NCBI GenBank assembly: GCA_963815935.1
Contig: CAWFIL010000002.1
Span: forward strand, 1-64,000
DNA from: JARIHD01 sp963815935
Lineage (GTDB): Bacteria > Patescibacteriota > Saccharimonadia > Saccharimonadales > UBA4665
Direction of reading: 5' to 3'
Length of the DNA stretch: 64,000 nucleotides
The translations under genes were made by a program, and so were the position numbers. The first letter of the stretch is position 1. The number at the start of each line of letters is the position of its first letter. The notes beneath the pieces are model-generated. The model was given only the letters and a program-made list of their open reading frames with translations. It made no database searches and was not told where the DNA came from. Of the stretch, positions 9,050-16,959 are shown in pieces.

Positions 9050-9606
9050 GCCAGTCCAAGAATCGCCTTGATAGGCGCGTACGACTGGCGGTGCAACTCG
9101 CAAATACCGTGCAATTTGAGGGCGGCCATGTGCGCAGCCGTGCCGTAGCCTACATGCCTATCGAACTGATACTCGGGGTAGGCTATGGCAGCTTTGGCCA
9201 TGTAATTGTCGCGGGCAACCTTGGCCAGGATGCTCGCCGCACTAACTGCCGGCACCAAGTCGTCGGCCTTCACCAGACAACTGCTTCTAGGCATATCGGC
9301 CAGGAAGTTGTAGTTGCCATCAATTATTATCTCGTCGTATGGCGCCGTAATCGCAGCGATTGCCCGCTGCATCGCCAGGCGAACCGCCTCGGTCAGTCCA
9401 AGCTGGTCCACCTCGGCTGGGCTCACCCAGCCCAGACCAGAGGCAATAGCGTTCAACCTTATTTCGGCGTCCAGCTGTTCCCGACGCTTCTTACTTAGCT
9501 TTTTGGAATCTGCCAGACCAGGAATTGGATCGCCCAGCAGCACCGCACCAGCCACCAGCGGTCCAGCCCAGCAGCCCCGTCCAACTTCGTCTATCCCAAC
9601 AATCAT
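9046..9606 (-). CDS. rnhB: Ribonuclease HII
   Basis: RNase HII cuts the RNA strand at ribonucleotides embedded in DNA and starts ribonucleotide excision repair. The 186-aa product opens with the DEVGRG motif (IVGIDEVGRGCWAGPLVAGA) that carries two catalytic acids; the Asp of IIIDGN and the Asp of VKADD further on fit the rest of the site. Start ATG at 9606 with TAGACT (complement of 9613-9618) 6 nt upstream and no Shine-Dalgarno, so a leaderless mRNA is likely. First gene of a two-gene operon with yraN. Confidence 0.95.
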   Translation of the reverse strand: MIVGIDEVGRGCWAGPLVAGAVLLGDPIPGLADSKKLSKKRREQLDAEIRLNAIASGLGWVSPAEVDQLGLTEAVRLAMQRAIAAITAPYDEIIIDGNYNFLADMPRSSCLVKADDLVPAVSAASILAKVARDNYMAKAAIAYPEYQFDRHVGYGTAAHMAALKLHGICELHRQSYAPIKAILGLA

Positions 9607-9640
9607 AGGCGCAGTCTAGCACAGGTTGGTGAACGCTACA

Positions 9641-9676
9641 TTGACATTTTTACTTTACTTTGGTAAAGTATCATTC
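9641..9676 (+). promoter_or_regulatory. Promoter with embedded palindromic operator, TrpR-family gene
   Basis: TTGACA (9641-9646), a 17-nt spacer and TAAAGT (9664-9669), with the ATG at 9677. A perfect inverted repeat TACTTTAC-TTTG-GTAAAGTA (9651-9670) covers half the spacer and the whole -10 box. That is the position of a repressor operator, and the gene it precedes encodes a TrpR-fold DNA-binding protein, so autorepression is the simple reading. Confidence 0.78.
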
Positions 9677-10009
9677 ATGCAAGTCTCACCTGGTTCAATT
9701 TGGCAAACACCCTCACCCCGACAATTCGTCGAGGTTCTTGCTGCCATTGACGACATCGCTATGATGCAAAACTTTTTGCGCGACGTGATGACCGAGAAAG
9801 AAATAATCGAGATAAGCTCCCGACTGCAGGCCGCCATCATGCTGCAACAGGGCAAAAAGTACACCGAAATCATAGAACAGACCAAGCTCTCGAGCCGTAC
9901 TGTTGCTCGCATACGTGATTGGATGCAGAACGGGTGCGGTGGCTACCAAGCCGCACTAACGATTGCCGACGCACATCACAGCCATATGCCGCCAGCTCGC
10001 GCTAAATAA
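9677..10009 (+). CDS. TrpR-like (YerC/YecD family) transcriptional regulator
   Basis: A 110-aa all-helical protein of the Trp-repressor superfamily, YerC/YecD type. The helix-turn-helix lies near residues 62-85 (KKYTEIIEQTKLSSRTVARIRDWM), after a conserved MTEKEIIEISSRLQAAIMLQQG segment. The start at 9677 is chosen because it follows the -10 box by 7 nt; the frame is open upstream but would begin before the promoter. Ligand unknown: tryptophan is not implied. It is followed by a terminator, then by an epimerase and a dipeptidase that are candidate targets. Confidence 0.88.
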   Translation: MQVSPGSIWQTPSPRQFVEVLAAIDDIAMMQNFLRDVMTEKEIIEISSRLQAAIMLQQGKKYTEIIEQTKLSSRTVARIRDWMQNGCGGYQAALTIADAHHSHMPPARAK

Positions 10010-10030
10010 CCTCTTATTCTTGGAGCAAAC

Positions 10031-10053
10031 GCCAGCGCGATGCTGGCTTTTTT
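10031..10053 (+). terminator. Intrinsic terminator after the TrpR-like gene
   Basis: GCCAGC (10031-10036), a 5-nt loop, GCTGGC (10042-10047) and six Ts (10048-10053). It separates the regulator from the epimerase gene, whose own TATACT (10063-10068) and GGAG (10072-10075) lie just beyond. Confidence 0.9.
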
Positions 10054-10083
10054 GTAAACCAATATACTAACGGAGAAATTATC

Positions 10084-11025
10084 ATGAACCCTACCGAAAT
10101 ACCGGCAGGCCAGTTTGAGGCAACCTCAATTTCTGGCCTCACAACCGTAGAAAAACCGGTGCTAGACAGCCTGGGCGAAACCTGCCAACCAGCCTTCGCC
10201 ACCGAACCAGAGCGGTCCACTACACTAAAGCGAGTAGCAATTACCTACCCATCCGGCAATACCACGGCTATTGTTTTTGACCAGTTACTCGACTCTGACC
10301 GTCGAGCGCTTAACGCGCAGATTATGCAAGCCTGGAGAGATACGAGTCCCGGCCTGCCAGAGGTCGAACAGTGCTGCTTTGTAACACTTCCACAAGATCG
10401 TACAGCTACTGCGCGCGTAGAAATGTTTGGGGGTGAGTTTTGCGGCAACGCCACGCGTAGCGTTGCATGGCTCGTCGCTAAAGGACAGAATAGTGAGGGG
10501 CGGCTCGAAGTATCTGGCGTTGAACGGGCATTGGCATTTCGCGTACAGGACAGTGCAGTATCGCTAGAAATGCCCCTGCCCGATAGCTGCCAACTTGTAC
10601 GGTCAGTAAGCGAGGGGTCACTTGTGCAGCTCGCTGGCATTACCCAACTGGTAGTCACGCAGCCCAAAGGCGAGCAAACCCCCCGCCAACTCTTAGCTCG
10701 GCTGCTCGAAGACAACCAGTACAATCTTCGTATACAGCCTGCCGTTGGTGTTAGCTACTACGATCACACTTCTGGCAAAGCAAGCTTCTGTGTATGGGTC
10801 AAAGAGGTCGACACCATCTTCGACGAGACAGCATGCGGCAGTGGCACCTGCGCTATTGGCATTGCGCTGGCTGCAAGCTCAAAGCAATCTGTCTGCCTAG
10901 ACGTAACACAGCCATCGGGCGAGAACATAATCACCGAGACAACGTGCCAAGGTGGGGCTATCGTTGCGTCCTCAATAACCGGTGAAGTCACCGTTCTATA
11001 CGACGGAGAGCTGGGCATAGCATGA
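10084..11025 (+). CDS. DapF-fold amino acid racemase/epimerase-like protein
   Basis: The 313-aa product has the two-cysteine architecture of cofactor-independent epimerases (diaminopimelate epimerase, histidine racemase, proline racemase). Cys120 lies in GGEFCGNATRS and Cys251 in DETACGSGTCAIG, matching the catalytic thiol pair. A 45-residue N-terminal extension precedes the conserved start of the fold. It is kept because GGAG at 10072 serves the ATG at 10084. The substrate cannot be read from the sequence. The stop overlaps the next ATG by 4 nt, so it is coupled to a D-Ala-D-Ala dipeptidase-like gene, which suggests D-amino acid or peptidoglycan-peptide metabolism. Confidence 0.85.
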   Translation: MNPTEIPAGQFEATSISGLTTVEKPVLDSLGETCQPAFATEPERSTTLKRVAITYPSGNTTAIVFDQLLDSDRRALNAQIMQAWRDTSPGLPEVEQCCFVTLPQDRTATARVEMFGGEFCGNATRSVAWLVAKGQNSEGRLEVSGVERALAFRVQDSAVSLEMPLPDSCQLVRSVSEGSLVQLAGITQLVVTQPKGEQTPRQLLARLLEDNQYNLRIQPAVGVSYYDHTSGKASFCVWVKEVDTIFDETACGSGTCAIGIALAASSKQSVCLDVTQPSGENIITETTCQGGAIVASSITGEVTVLYDGELGIA

Positions 11026-11696
11026 AAAAGCAGGACATATACCGCCTGCTTGAGCAAAAGATGCTAGAGTACAACGACTACGCTGATATGCCCGTTAAAG
11101 CAACACGCGAAGCACTTGTGTCCATCCCCACGAACGCTAATCTTACCGCACGTCAAGCCGACACTGCCATGTTGGCGTACACCGGCAAACGAGTATTTGT
11201 TCGCAGCACCGTATTACAAAAACTCAAGCTGGCCGCACGGCTGCTGGGCAACCAAGATGCCAGCCTGCAACTTGAGGTAGCCTACGGCTATCGTGCCCTC
11301 GAGATCCAGGCTCAACTATTCAAGAAGTATAAAGCCAGGCTCGCGCCACAGCTGCAAGGACAAGAGCTCCTAGCAGCGGTACACCGATTGGTCGCTGTCC
11401 CCGAGGCAGCCGGACACCCCGCAGGCGCAGCCGTGGATATCCAGATATGCAGAAACGGCGAGCCGCTTGACTTTGGCACTAAGCTACACCAGTTTGTGCC
11501 CGATACGTTTACCTTTTCGCCATTTGTCAGCACAGAAGCGTGGGCCAACAGACTTCTACTCCGGCGAGTAATGCTTCAGGCAGGTTTCGCACCATTCGAT
11601 GGCGAGTGGTGGCACTTTTCCTATGGCGACAAAGAATGGGCAGCCTACTACGACGAACAGGCGGCACTATACGAACAGCTCAACTTTAATGCCTAG
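11022..11696 (+). CDS. VanX/DdpX-type D-alanyl-D-alanine dipeptidase-like protein
   Basis: A 224-aa zinc peptidase of the VanX (M15D) type. The family signature S/A-G-H-x-x-G-x-A-x-D appears as AGHPAGAAVDIQI, giving the first His and Asp ligands. EWWHF near the C-terminus gives the catalytic Glu and the third zinc ligand. No signal peptide, so probably cytosolic, as in VanX/DdpX, which cleave D-Ala-D-Ala. In a host-dependent cell this could serve salvage of host murein peptides. The ATGA overlap with the epimerase fixes the start. Confidence 0.88.
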   Translation: MKKQDIYRLLEQKMLEYNDYADMPVKATREALVSIPTNANLTARQADTAMLAYTGKRVFVRSTVLQKLKLAARLLGNQDASLQLEVAYGYRALEIQAQLFKKYKARLAPQLQGQELLAAVHRLVAVPEAAGHPAGAAVDIQICRNGEPLDFGTKLHQFVPDTFTFSPFVSTEAWANRLLLRRVMLQAGFAPFDGEWWHFSYGDKEWAAYYDEQAALYEQLNFNA

Positions 11697-11788
11697 CCTG
11701 CCAAAAATGCTAGACCACAATTTGCAATAGAGGCGAGACGTGATGTAAATCATATCCTCAGAGGGCCCGTTTATGTTCTAATGAGCTT

Positions 11789-12433
11789 ATGGCAGAGGTA
11801 ACAACGCATAGCGCAGTAGAAACTCTAATTGGCGGGGGCGAACCAAAAAACTGGCAAAAATACCTAACCCGGCCTCGCAATCTAATCGCTGGCATGCTCA
11901 CTATGAGCTTGGCCGCAACGGGAGGCTTTTTGTTGCTCCGCCCCAGCCACTCGGAAGCATTGTCGCCGGGTGCCAGCGGTGACCACGGCGTTGCCGTTGG
12001 GTCACCCAACTCAGGCTCCATCAATCAGATAAGTCCAAACCAAACCCCCAGTCCTAGCACTGGGGGTTTTAATACTGCAGCCCATGTAGTACTAAAGTGC
12101 ACCGGGTTAAGCATTAAACTTTCGACCGGAACAGCCAACAAATACGACGTGACCCCTCAAGTTGAGGTAGTGAGCGGCGACCCGACATCACATTATCTGT
12201 ACACCGTACTTGGGACAGACCTTGGGCACAACGTGGCCGTACAGGGTGTTTCGACACTTACACGGGTCAGCCCTGCCGAAAACAGCGAGTTCCCCTTGGT
12301 AGTCTTGGTAGACACCGCCGGAACAAGCATTGGCCCCGATAATCCTGATGCGCTTACACGGCCGCTTGGCGATAAAGTACCCGATGCGCAACTCTTTGAA
12401 TGTCCTCCTGTGCCATATCCTGGCATTGGTTAA
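11789..12433 (+). CDS. Signal-anchored extracytoplasmic protein of unknown function
   Basis: A 214-aa protein with a cytoplasmic basic stretch, one membrane segment near residues 34-52 (LIAGMLTMSLAATGGFLLL), a Ser/Pro/Gly linker to about residue 97 and a beta-rich outer domain with two cysteines (KCTGLS and FECPPVP), which may form a disulfide. No family recognised. The linker codons form a perfect intrinsic terminator (12042-12070), which is odd inside a gene. It is closed by a bidirectional terminator shared with rplS. Confidence 0.65.
   Translation: MAEVTTHSAVETLIGGGEPKNWQKYLTRPRNLIAGMLTMSLAATGGFLLLRPSHSEALSPGASGDHGVAVGSPNSGSINQISPNQTPSPSTGGFNTAAHVVLKCTGLSIKLSTGTANKYDVTPQVEVVSGDPTSHYLYTVLGTDLGHNVAVQGVSTLTRVSPAENSEFPLVVLVDTAGTSIGPDNPDALTRPLGDKVPDAQLFECPPVPYPGIG
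12042..12070 (+). terminator. Intrinsic terminator-like hairpin inside the coding region
   Basis: An 11-bp perfect stem (12042-12052 with 12059-12069), loop CCTAGC, with the descending arm ending in four Ts. It encodes the linker TPSPSTGGF of the anchored protein. RNA polymerase could stop here and produce a message for the membrane anchor only. Confidence 0.55.
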
Positions 12434-12445
12434 ATGTAGCGGCGC

Positions 12446-12475
12446 AAAAAAGACCGCCTCTTGGGCGGTCTTTTT
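12446..12475. terminator. Bidirectional intrinsic terminator between convergent genes
   Basis: A6, GACCGCC (12452-12458), 5-nt loop, GGCGGTC (12464-12470), T5. The A and T tracts on both sides let it serve the rightward anchored-protein gene and the leftward rplS. Confidence 0.93.
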
Positions 12476-12490
12476 ACACAGTGCTGCGAA

Positions 12491-12928
12491 CTAGGCTTTT
12501 TCTTCGGTTGCTTCTGCTACTGGAGCTTCTGCTTCAACCTCAGCTGGCTTTTCGGCGATGGTGTTAACGCCACTGCGGTCAAAGTCAACGCCAGTCAGGC
12601 GAGCGGCCTTGCCGGTGCGGTTGCGCATGTAGCTAAGGTAGTTACGGCGAACCTTACTACGCTTGGTAACTTCGATCTTTACAACCAATGGGCTGTGAAC
12701 CAAAAAGCTCTTTTCTACACCGACACCGCTTGCAATGCGGCGGACGGTAATGCGGCTAGTGTGGCTGCCTTTGCGGTCGGTGCGAATTACCAGACCCTTA
12801 AAGATCTGTACACGTTCTTTGGCGCCTTCTTTAATTTTTTGGTGCACATTGACAGTGTCACCACTGCGTACATCTACAACAGCGTGCTTCTTGAATTTTG
12901 CTTCAATTTTTTGAATAACAGATTGCAT
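12491..12928 (-). CDS. rplS: 50S ribosomal protein L19
   Basis: L19 sits at the interface of the 30S and 50S subunits. The 145-aa product has the typical order: GDTVNVHQKIKEGAKERVQIFKG, then the basic RRIASGVGVEK and SPLVVKIEVTKRSKVRRNYLSY. The C-terminal 30 residues are an acidic Ala/Glu/Val tail that most bacterial L19 proteins lack. The usual trmD and rimM neighbours are missing. The minus-strand leader has a weak AAGG about 13 nt from the ATG. Confidence 0.96.
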   Translation of the reverse strand: MQSVIQKIEAKFKKHAVVDVRSGDTVNVHQKIKEGAKERVQIFKGLVIRTDRKGSHTSRITVRRIASGVGVEKSFLVHSPLVVKIEVTKRSKVRRNYLSYMRNRTGKAARLTGVDFDRSGVNTIAEKPAEVEAEAPVAEATEEKA

Positions 12929-12998
12929 AACCTATAAACCTTACACTAATATTCGCTTTTAAACAAGTATACCACATCTGTTAGCCAAAGAAAAGTAC

Positions 12999-13874
12999 CT
13001 AGTAATACAGCGAGACGAGCGTGTCGAGCGCGGCTGCGCCGCCATGGGCCGGCACCGTTATGCCATCGTTGATTAGCCCATCGTCGCTCATCTCAAACCC
13101 GTATGTCGGTTCCAGGCAGACATATTGCTCACCCGGACGCTGCCACATCAGCATGCCCATATGCACAAAGTCCTCACGACGATGGCCGTCTGGCCCTGCG
13201 CTGATGTTCAGCTTGTGGTCATTTGGCAGCTCAACGTCGATTTCACCCGGAAAATCGCCCCAAAACTGTGCTTCACCATTGGCAATGCGGCCAGCTGCGC
13301 CACGGCCCAACAATTCGTCTACCGACCCATTGTTTAGGCGCAGATCGGACACCTCGGCGCCATCCGGCAGCGCAAAATAGAGATGCTCACCAAAGCTCGT
13401 TCGCACTGGCTCACTTGTGTTGTTGCGTATGCAGTTGACCACCGAGAACTGTGTTGGGTTAAGGCTCAGATTACGCTCCACGGTCATCCCCAAATCAAGT
13501 GTATCAGCGGTCGTGTGGGCAAAACCACCGCGCGGGTCAGCATTGCTAGCCTCCTTGACGCGGTAGTTCAGCCAACGGGAGATACCGTGCTGGCCGCCAG
13601 CGCCGTCATAAAGACCAACGGGCATCATGCCATGGCTGGCCACTAGTTTCGGAACCGATAGATCGGTGCCGGCATGGAATATAGGCACTCGATTATGCAT
13701 GACTGGCTCGCCCAACGACAGATGAGTTATAAATCCACCGGCCAGGCGCATGCGGGCAATGGCCGCGCCAGCCCGAACCTCGATAGTTGCCGGGTCGGCG
13801 CTACTAGCGCGACATGCGGTTTCGACCGAACTACTAAATTGCGGTGCTTGGGACTCTCGGAAATGTTCGCTCAT
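12999..13874 (-). CDS. Aldose 1-epimerase-like (galactose mutarotase fold) protein
   Basis: A 291-aa beta-sandwich protein of the mutarotase-like superfamily, which interconverts sugar anomers. Sites that fit the family are HGISRW near residue 100, the His of FGEHLYF near 166 and the acidic CLEPTYGF near 255. Whether it acts on free hexoses or on a sugar phosphate cannot be said. TACTAT (complement of 13881-13886) lies 6 nt before the ATG, with no Shine-Dalgarno, so the mRNA is probably leaderless. Confidence 0.78.
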   Translation of the reverse strand: MSEHFRESQAPQFSSSVETACRASSADPATIEVRAGAAIARMRLAGGFITHLSLGEPVMHNRVPIFHAGTDLSVPKLVASHGMMPVGLYDGAGGQHGISRWLNYRVKEASNADPRGGFAHTTADTLDLGMTVERNLSLNPTQFSVVNCIRNNTSEPVRTSFGEHLYFALPDGAEVSDLRLNNGSVDELLGRGAAGRIANGEAQFWGDFPGEIDVELPNDHKLNISAGPDGHRREDFVHMGMLMWQRPGEQYVCLEPTYGFEMSDDGLINDGITVPAHGGAAALDTLVSLYY

Positions 13875-13911
13875 ATACGCATAGTACGCCCCAGCAAACG
13901 CATTGCAAAGA

Positions 13912-14721
13912 CTACTCTGGCGGAGCAGCTTTAGCCATATCCCAGTACTGATAGAAAATATTGCGCATCATTTGGGCATAGGTGCTACTGACAAGTTCGA
14001 TACCTACTTTCCGTTCGTGCTTCCAGTGATAAACCGCCACCGTATCGTTATAGATCACCGTCTGGCCGTCAAACTCCAGGATTTCGGGCAACAGACGGCG
14101 GTGCTCGTACAGCCCAGCACCCAACAGCTCCTGAGCCGTAAACGCCTCCGTACCATTCGTACCATAGTCGTAGTTGGTTATCTCGAGCGTCCGGTACCCT
14201 GCCTCAATCTGTTTCTCGCGGTGCTTTCTGGACCAGGTGCCATCAGAAGCCTCTTCTTCGACAGTGCCGTTGCCCAACACCAGCAAATCCCCCTTTGCTG
14301 CAAGCTCGTGCCAGCACATCTGCCGGTACCCCGAAGCGCCCTCGTAGGTTTGGACAAAAAACGTTTCTGCGCTGCGCTCTTTGAGCTGCGCCAGCTCGAC
14401 GGCTAGTTCCTGAAGAACCGAGCGCTGGCTTTTAATCTTTTCTTCCCGCTCAATCAGTTTGACCTCCAGGCCGGCGATGTCCGAGGCAACCAAAAACGTA
14501 CCTCGGTCATCAGTGCGACGAGCGACCAAACCCCGTTTTTCCAGTGCTGCGACTACACGGTACACCTTGGTGCGGTTTATACCTGTTTCTCGGCTCAGCT
14601 GTAGGTGTGTCGACGGCACACGTGTCAGTTCGATGAAGATCTTTGCCGATTCTCGGCTCAGGCCAAGCGTACCCAACTTCTCGAGCAAGACTTGACCGTT
14701 GGCAAATTCCATTTTGTTCAT
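13912..14721 (-). CDS. TrmB-like winged-helix transcriptional regulator
   Basis: The 269-aa product opens with an HTH of TrmB type (residues about 10-75: LGLSRESAKIFIELTRVP, then SRETGINRTKVYRVVAALEKRGLV), a short coiled coil (about 88-120) and a C-terminal effector-like domain with PLD-like character. TrmB proteins sense sugars in archaea; here the ligand is unknown. A perfect inverted repeat TGTTCA-N6-TGAACA covers the start codon and reaches the TAAACT -10 box. A second half-site pair lies before the divergent gene at 14838, so it probably controls itself and that gene. Confidence 0.8.
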   Translation of the reverse strand: MNKMEFANGQVLLEKLGTLGLSRESAKIFIELTRVPSTHLQLSRETGINRTKVYRVVAALEKRGLVARRTDDRGTFLVASDIAGLEVKLIEREEKIKSQRSVLQELAVELAQLKERSAETFFVQTYEGASGYRQMCWHELAAKGDLLVLGNGTVEEEASDGTWSRKHREKQIEAGYRTLEITNYDYGTNGTEAFTAQELLGAGLYEHRRLLPEILEFDGQTVIYNDTVAVYHWKHERKVGIELVSSTYAQMMRNIFYQYWDMAKAAPPE

Positions 14722-14732
14722 TGTGGTGAACA
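14715..14732. promoter_or_regulatory. Inverted repeat over the start of the TrmB-like gene
   Basis: TGTTCA, TTGTGG, TGAACA: a perfect 6-6-6 palindrome overlapping the regulator's start codon and touching its -10 box (TAAACT, complement of 14732-14737). It has the position and symmetry of an autoregulatory operator. Confidence 0.55.
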
Positions 14733-14805
14733 GTTTAGCACTACTCCTGCATCGGTACTACCGTTATTGCAAGCATTAAGTATAAGGTCCACGCCTGGGA
14801 GTTGT

Positions 14806-14826
14806 GTGTTCAGCATTGCCGAACAC
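14806..14826. promoter_or_regulatory. Related inverted repeat before the methyltransferase-like gene
   Basis: GTGTTC-N9-GAACAC, 11 bp before the ATG at 14838. The half-sites match those at 14715-14732 (TGTTC and GAACA), with one base more between them, suggesting a second site for the same regulator. Confidence 0.45.
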
Positions 14827-14837
14827 ATTGAAAAGTT

Positions 14838-15602
14838 ATGTCACTGCAAATACAAGATGAAGCAAACTGGGACACATTTGACCCAGATGAGTACTTGGGG
14901 CATAACTACGCGGCATCCGTTTTGCCAGAGGATCAGCGCGTACTTGACCATATCGTCGAACGTATTGAAGCGTTACGAGTGCAGCCACGAACCATGAAGC
15001 GAGCTGCCAACGTTGGGCACGGCGGCGCCTTCCATGCAGAAACTATTATCCAGCACCTGCTTCACGACAATGGCCAACTCGAACTCATCGAGAACGGCGG
15101 GCAAAACCTGCTAGCCATGCAGCGCACTATTTCCAGAGGCCTAGCCGGCGACAAAGGTATCTGGGAAAAATTTGAAAAGCACATCAGTATGGCTTCGCCT
15201 AGCTACAAAAATGGCCTAGAGCGCGCATACCGGCTGGCAAAGATTGTGCCTGGCAGTATCCACGAACTCGAAAAAGGAGCGTACGATGCCGGCTTTACCT
15301 TTTACTGCCCGGAGTCAATTACACAAAAGATCGAGGTGTTTGAGCACGCCGTGCTCAGCTTCCTGGATTCTATAAAACCAGACGGCCTGATAGTTATGGC
15401 GTTTGTACGAGGCTCTGAAGGATACGATACGCCCGGTGATCTCTTCCCCGCTGTCCCGGTTGAGTGCGAAGATGTCTATGCGCTACTAAAGGACAATGTA
15501 CGCCAATTAGAAGTCATACCAATACGCGCGCCTCACGGCATACGCCCTGCCGATGGACCGCAATATGCCGGAATTGGTCTGGCGACCGGCATCAAGCGTT
15601 AA
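14838..15602 (+). CDS. SAM-dependent methyltransferase-like protein (SCO2525-like)
   Basis: A 254-aa protein. The stretch RAANVGHGGAFHAETIIQH followed by LELIENGGQNLLAM resembles motif I and the acidic motif II of class I methyltransferases. A later hydrophobic strand (DGLIVMAFV) after helix EVFEHAVLSFLDSIKPDG fits motif V. This pattern recalls the SCO2525/NNMT-like group, but no substrate can be given. It is divergent from the TrmB-like regulator, with a candidate shared operator. No Shine-Dalgarno is seen. Confidence 0.6.
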   Translation: MSLQIQDEANWDTFDPDEYLGHNYAASVLPEDQRVLDHIVERIEALRVQPRTMKRAANVGHGGAFHAETIIQHLLHDNGQLELIENGGQNLLAMQRTISRGLAGDKGIWEKFEKHISMASPSYKNGLERAYRLAKIVPGSIHELEKGAYDAGFTFYCPESITQKIEVFEHAVLSFLDSIKPDGLIVMAFVRGSEGYDTPGDLFPAVPVECEDVYALLKDNVRQLEVIPIRAPHGIRPADGPQYAGIGLATGIKR

Positions 15603-15626
15603 CAATCCAGCCCGAACCACGCCGTG

Positions 15627-15650
15627 TATAATGGAGCCCAGATACGGAGG
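15627..15650 (+). promoter_or_regulatory. -10 box and ribosome binding site of malic enzyme
   Basis: TATAAT at 15627-15632 and GGAGG at 15646-15650, 4 nt before the ATG at 15655. They place the start at 15655 rather than at upstream in-frame codons inside the preceding gene. Confidence 0.75.
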
Positions 15651-15654
15651 ATAT

Positions 15655-16788
15655 ATGGATTATGGCAAACTTGCTCTTGAAAAACACAAAGAGCTAAAGG
15701 GTAAAATCACTGTTGAACTCAAGGACCAGCTAGACAGCAAAGAAAAGCTAAGCATCTATTACACGCCAGGTGTTGGCGCAGTAAGCAGTTACGTTGCCGA
15801 ACACCCCGAGGAAGCGCGTGACTATACTTGGACTAACAACTCAGTAGCTGTCGTTAGCGACGGCACGGCGGTGTTGGGCCTGGGCAACATCGGCCCGCTT
15901 GGTGCCCTGCCGGTTATGGAGGGTAAAGCCATGCTCTTTAAGCACTTTGGGCGTATCGATGCTGTGCCAATCGTGCTGGACGTGCACACTGCCGACGAAA
16001 TCGTGGCTACCGTTAAAGCCTTGGCACCGAGCTTTGGCGGCATCAACCTGGAAGACATTGCCGCACCGATCTGTTTTGAGGTCGAAGAACGGCTCAAAGA
16101 AGCCCTGGACATACCTGTATTTCACGACGACCAACATGGCACGGCAATCGTAACCCTGGCCGGGCTTATCAACGCTATGAAAGTTACCGGCCGCAAGTTG
16201 GCAGATACCAAAATTGTCGTTGCCGGGGCGGGCGCAGCAGGTACGGCCATCATCAAGTTGCTAAACTTGTATGCCGAACCACGAATCTTTGCCGTCGACA
16301 GCAAAGGCATTATCAGCGCCAACCGCACTGATCTAAACGACGAGAAGCGCAAGCTTTTGCAGTACACCAATCTGTCTGGTATTGATGGCTCGCTCGAAGA
16401 TATCATGCAGGGCGCCGATGTGTTCATCGGCGTGTCTAAGGCCGATCTGCTAACCCCCGAAATGGTCCAAAGCATGGGCAAAGACCCAATCATCTTCGCC
16501 ATGGCCAACCCCAGCCCCGAAATCATGCCCGACGTCGCCAAACAAGCCGGTGCCGCAATCGTGGCCACCGGCCGCAGCGACTTCCCGAACCAGGTCAATA
16601 ATTCGCTAGCCTTTCCTGGCATCTTCAGGGGTGCGCTTGATAACCAGGTCAGTAAAATTACCGATCAGCACAAAATTGCTGCTGCCGAGGTCATCGCCTC
16701 ACTAGTAGAGAATCCTACCGCCGAACAGATCATACCGTCGCCACTCGACGATCGCCTGGTGCCACAAATCGCTGCTGTTATTAAGTAA
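15655..16788 (+). CDS. NAD(P)-dependent malic enzyme (decarboxylating)
   Basis: Malic enzyme converts malate to pyruvate and CO2 with reduction of NAD(P). The 377-aa product is of the short bacterial type. Visible are the N-terminal SIYYTPGVGAVSSYV, the metal/malate region with GGINLEDIAAPICFEVEERL and FHDDQHGTAIV, and the Rossmann loop VVAGAGAAGTAI; MANPSPEIMPD and FPNQVNNSLAFPG follow. It gives a carbon-limited cell pyruvate and reducing power. It has its own promoter and a GGAGG. Confidence 0.95.
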   Translation: MDYGKLALEKHKELKGKITVELKDQLDSKEKLSIYYTPGVGAVSSYVAEHPEEARDYTWTNNSVAVVSDGTAVLGLGNIGPLGALPVMEGKAMLFKHFGRIDAVPIVLDVHTADEIVATVKALAPSFGGINLEDIAAPICFEVEERLKEALDIPVFHDDQHGTAIVTLAGLINAMKVTGRKLADTKIVVAGAGAAGTAIIKLLNLYAEPRIFAVDSKGIISANRTDLNDEKRKLLQYTNLSGIDGSLEDIMQGADVFIGVSKADLLTPEMVQSMGKDPIIFAMANPSPEIMPDVAKQAGAAIVATGRSDFPNQVNNSLAFPGIFRGALDNQVSKITDQHKIAAAEVIASLVENPTAEQIIPSPLDDRLVPQIAAVIK

Positions 16789-16804
16789 ACTCTCGCTACA
16801 CGGT

Positions 16805-16908
16805 CCAAATTGTATTTGGGCAGTCTAGTGAGAGGGGGACGTGACGATGCTGGGTTGGTTCGAACGCGTATGCGTTCTGCATCGTCACGTCCCGTGACCC
16901 TCTCTACT
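16805..16908. repeat. Nested stem-loop S1 downstream of the GC-rich gene at 16960-17727
   Basis: A small hairpin CCAAAT-TGT-ATTTGG (16805-16819) is followed by a large palindrome. GAGAGG/CCTCTC forms the base, 16836-16850 pairs perfectly with 16879-16893 (15 bp), and the loop contains a second hairpin GAACGC-GTAT-GCGTTC (16862-16877). No U-tract follows on either strand. It is 3' of the leftward GC-rich gene and also after the rightward malic enzyme. It fits a U-less terminator or an end structure of the cassette. Confidence 0.7.
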
Positions 16909-16959
16909 GGTTGCTGTTCATCTTGATCCCGTGGGAATCAGCCAATCTGCGCGCGAGGA

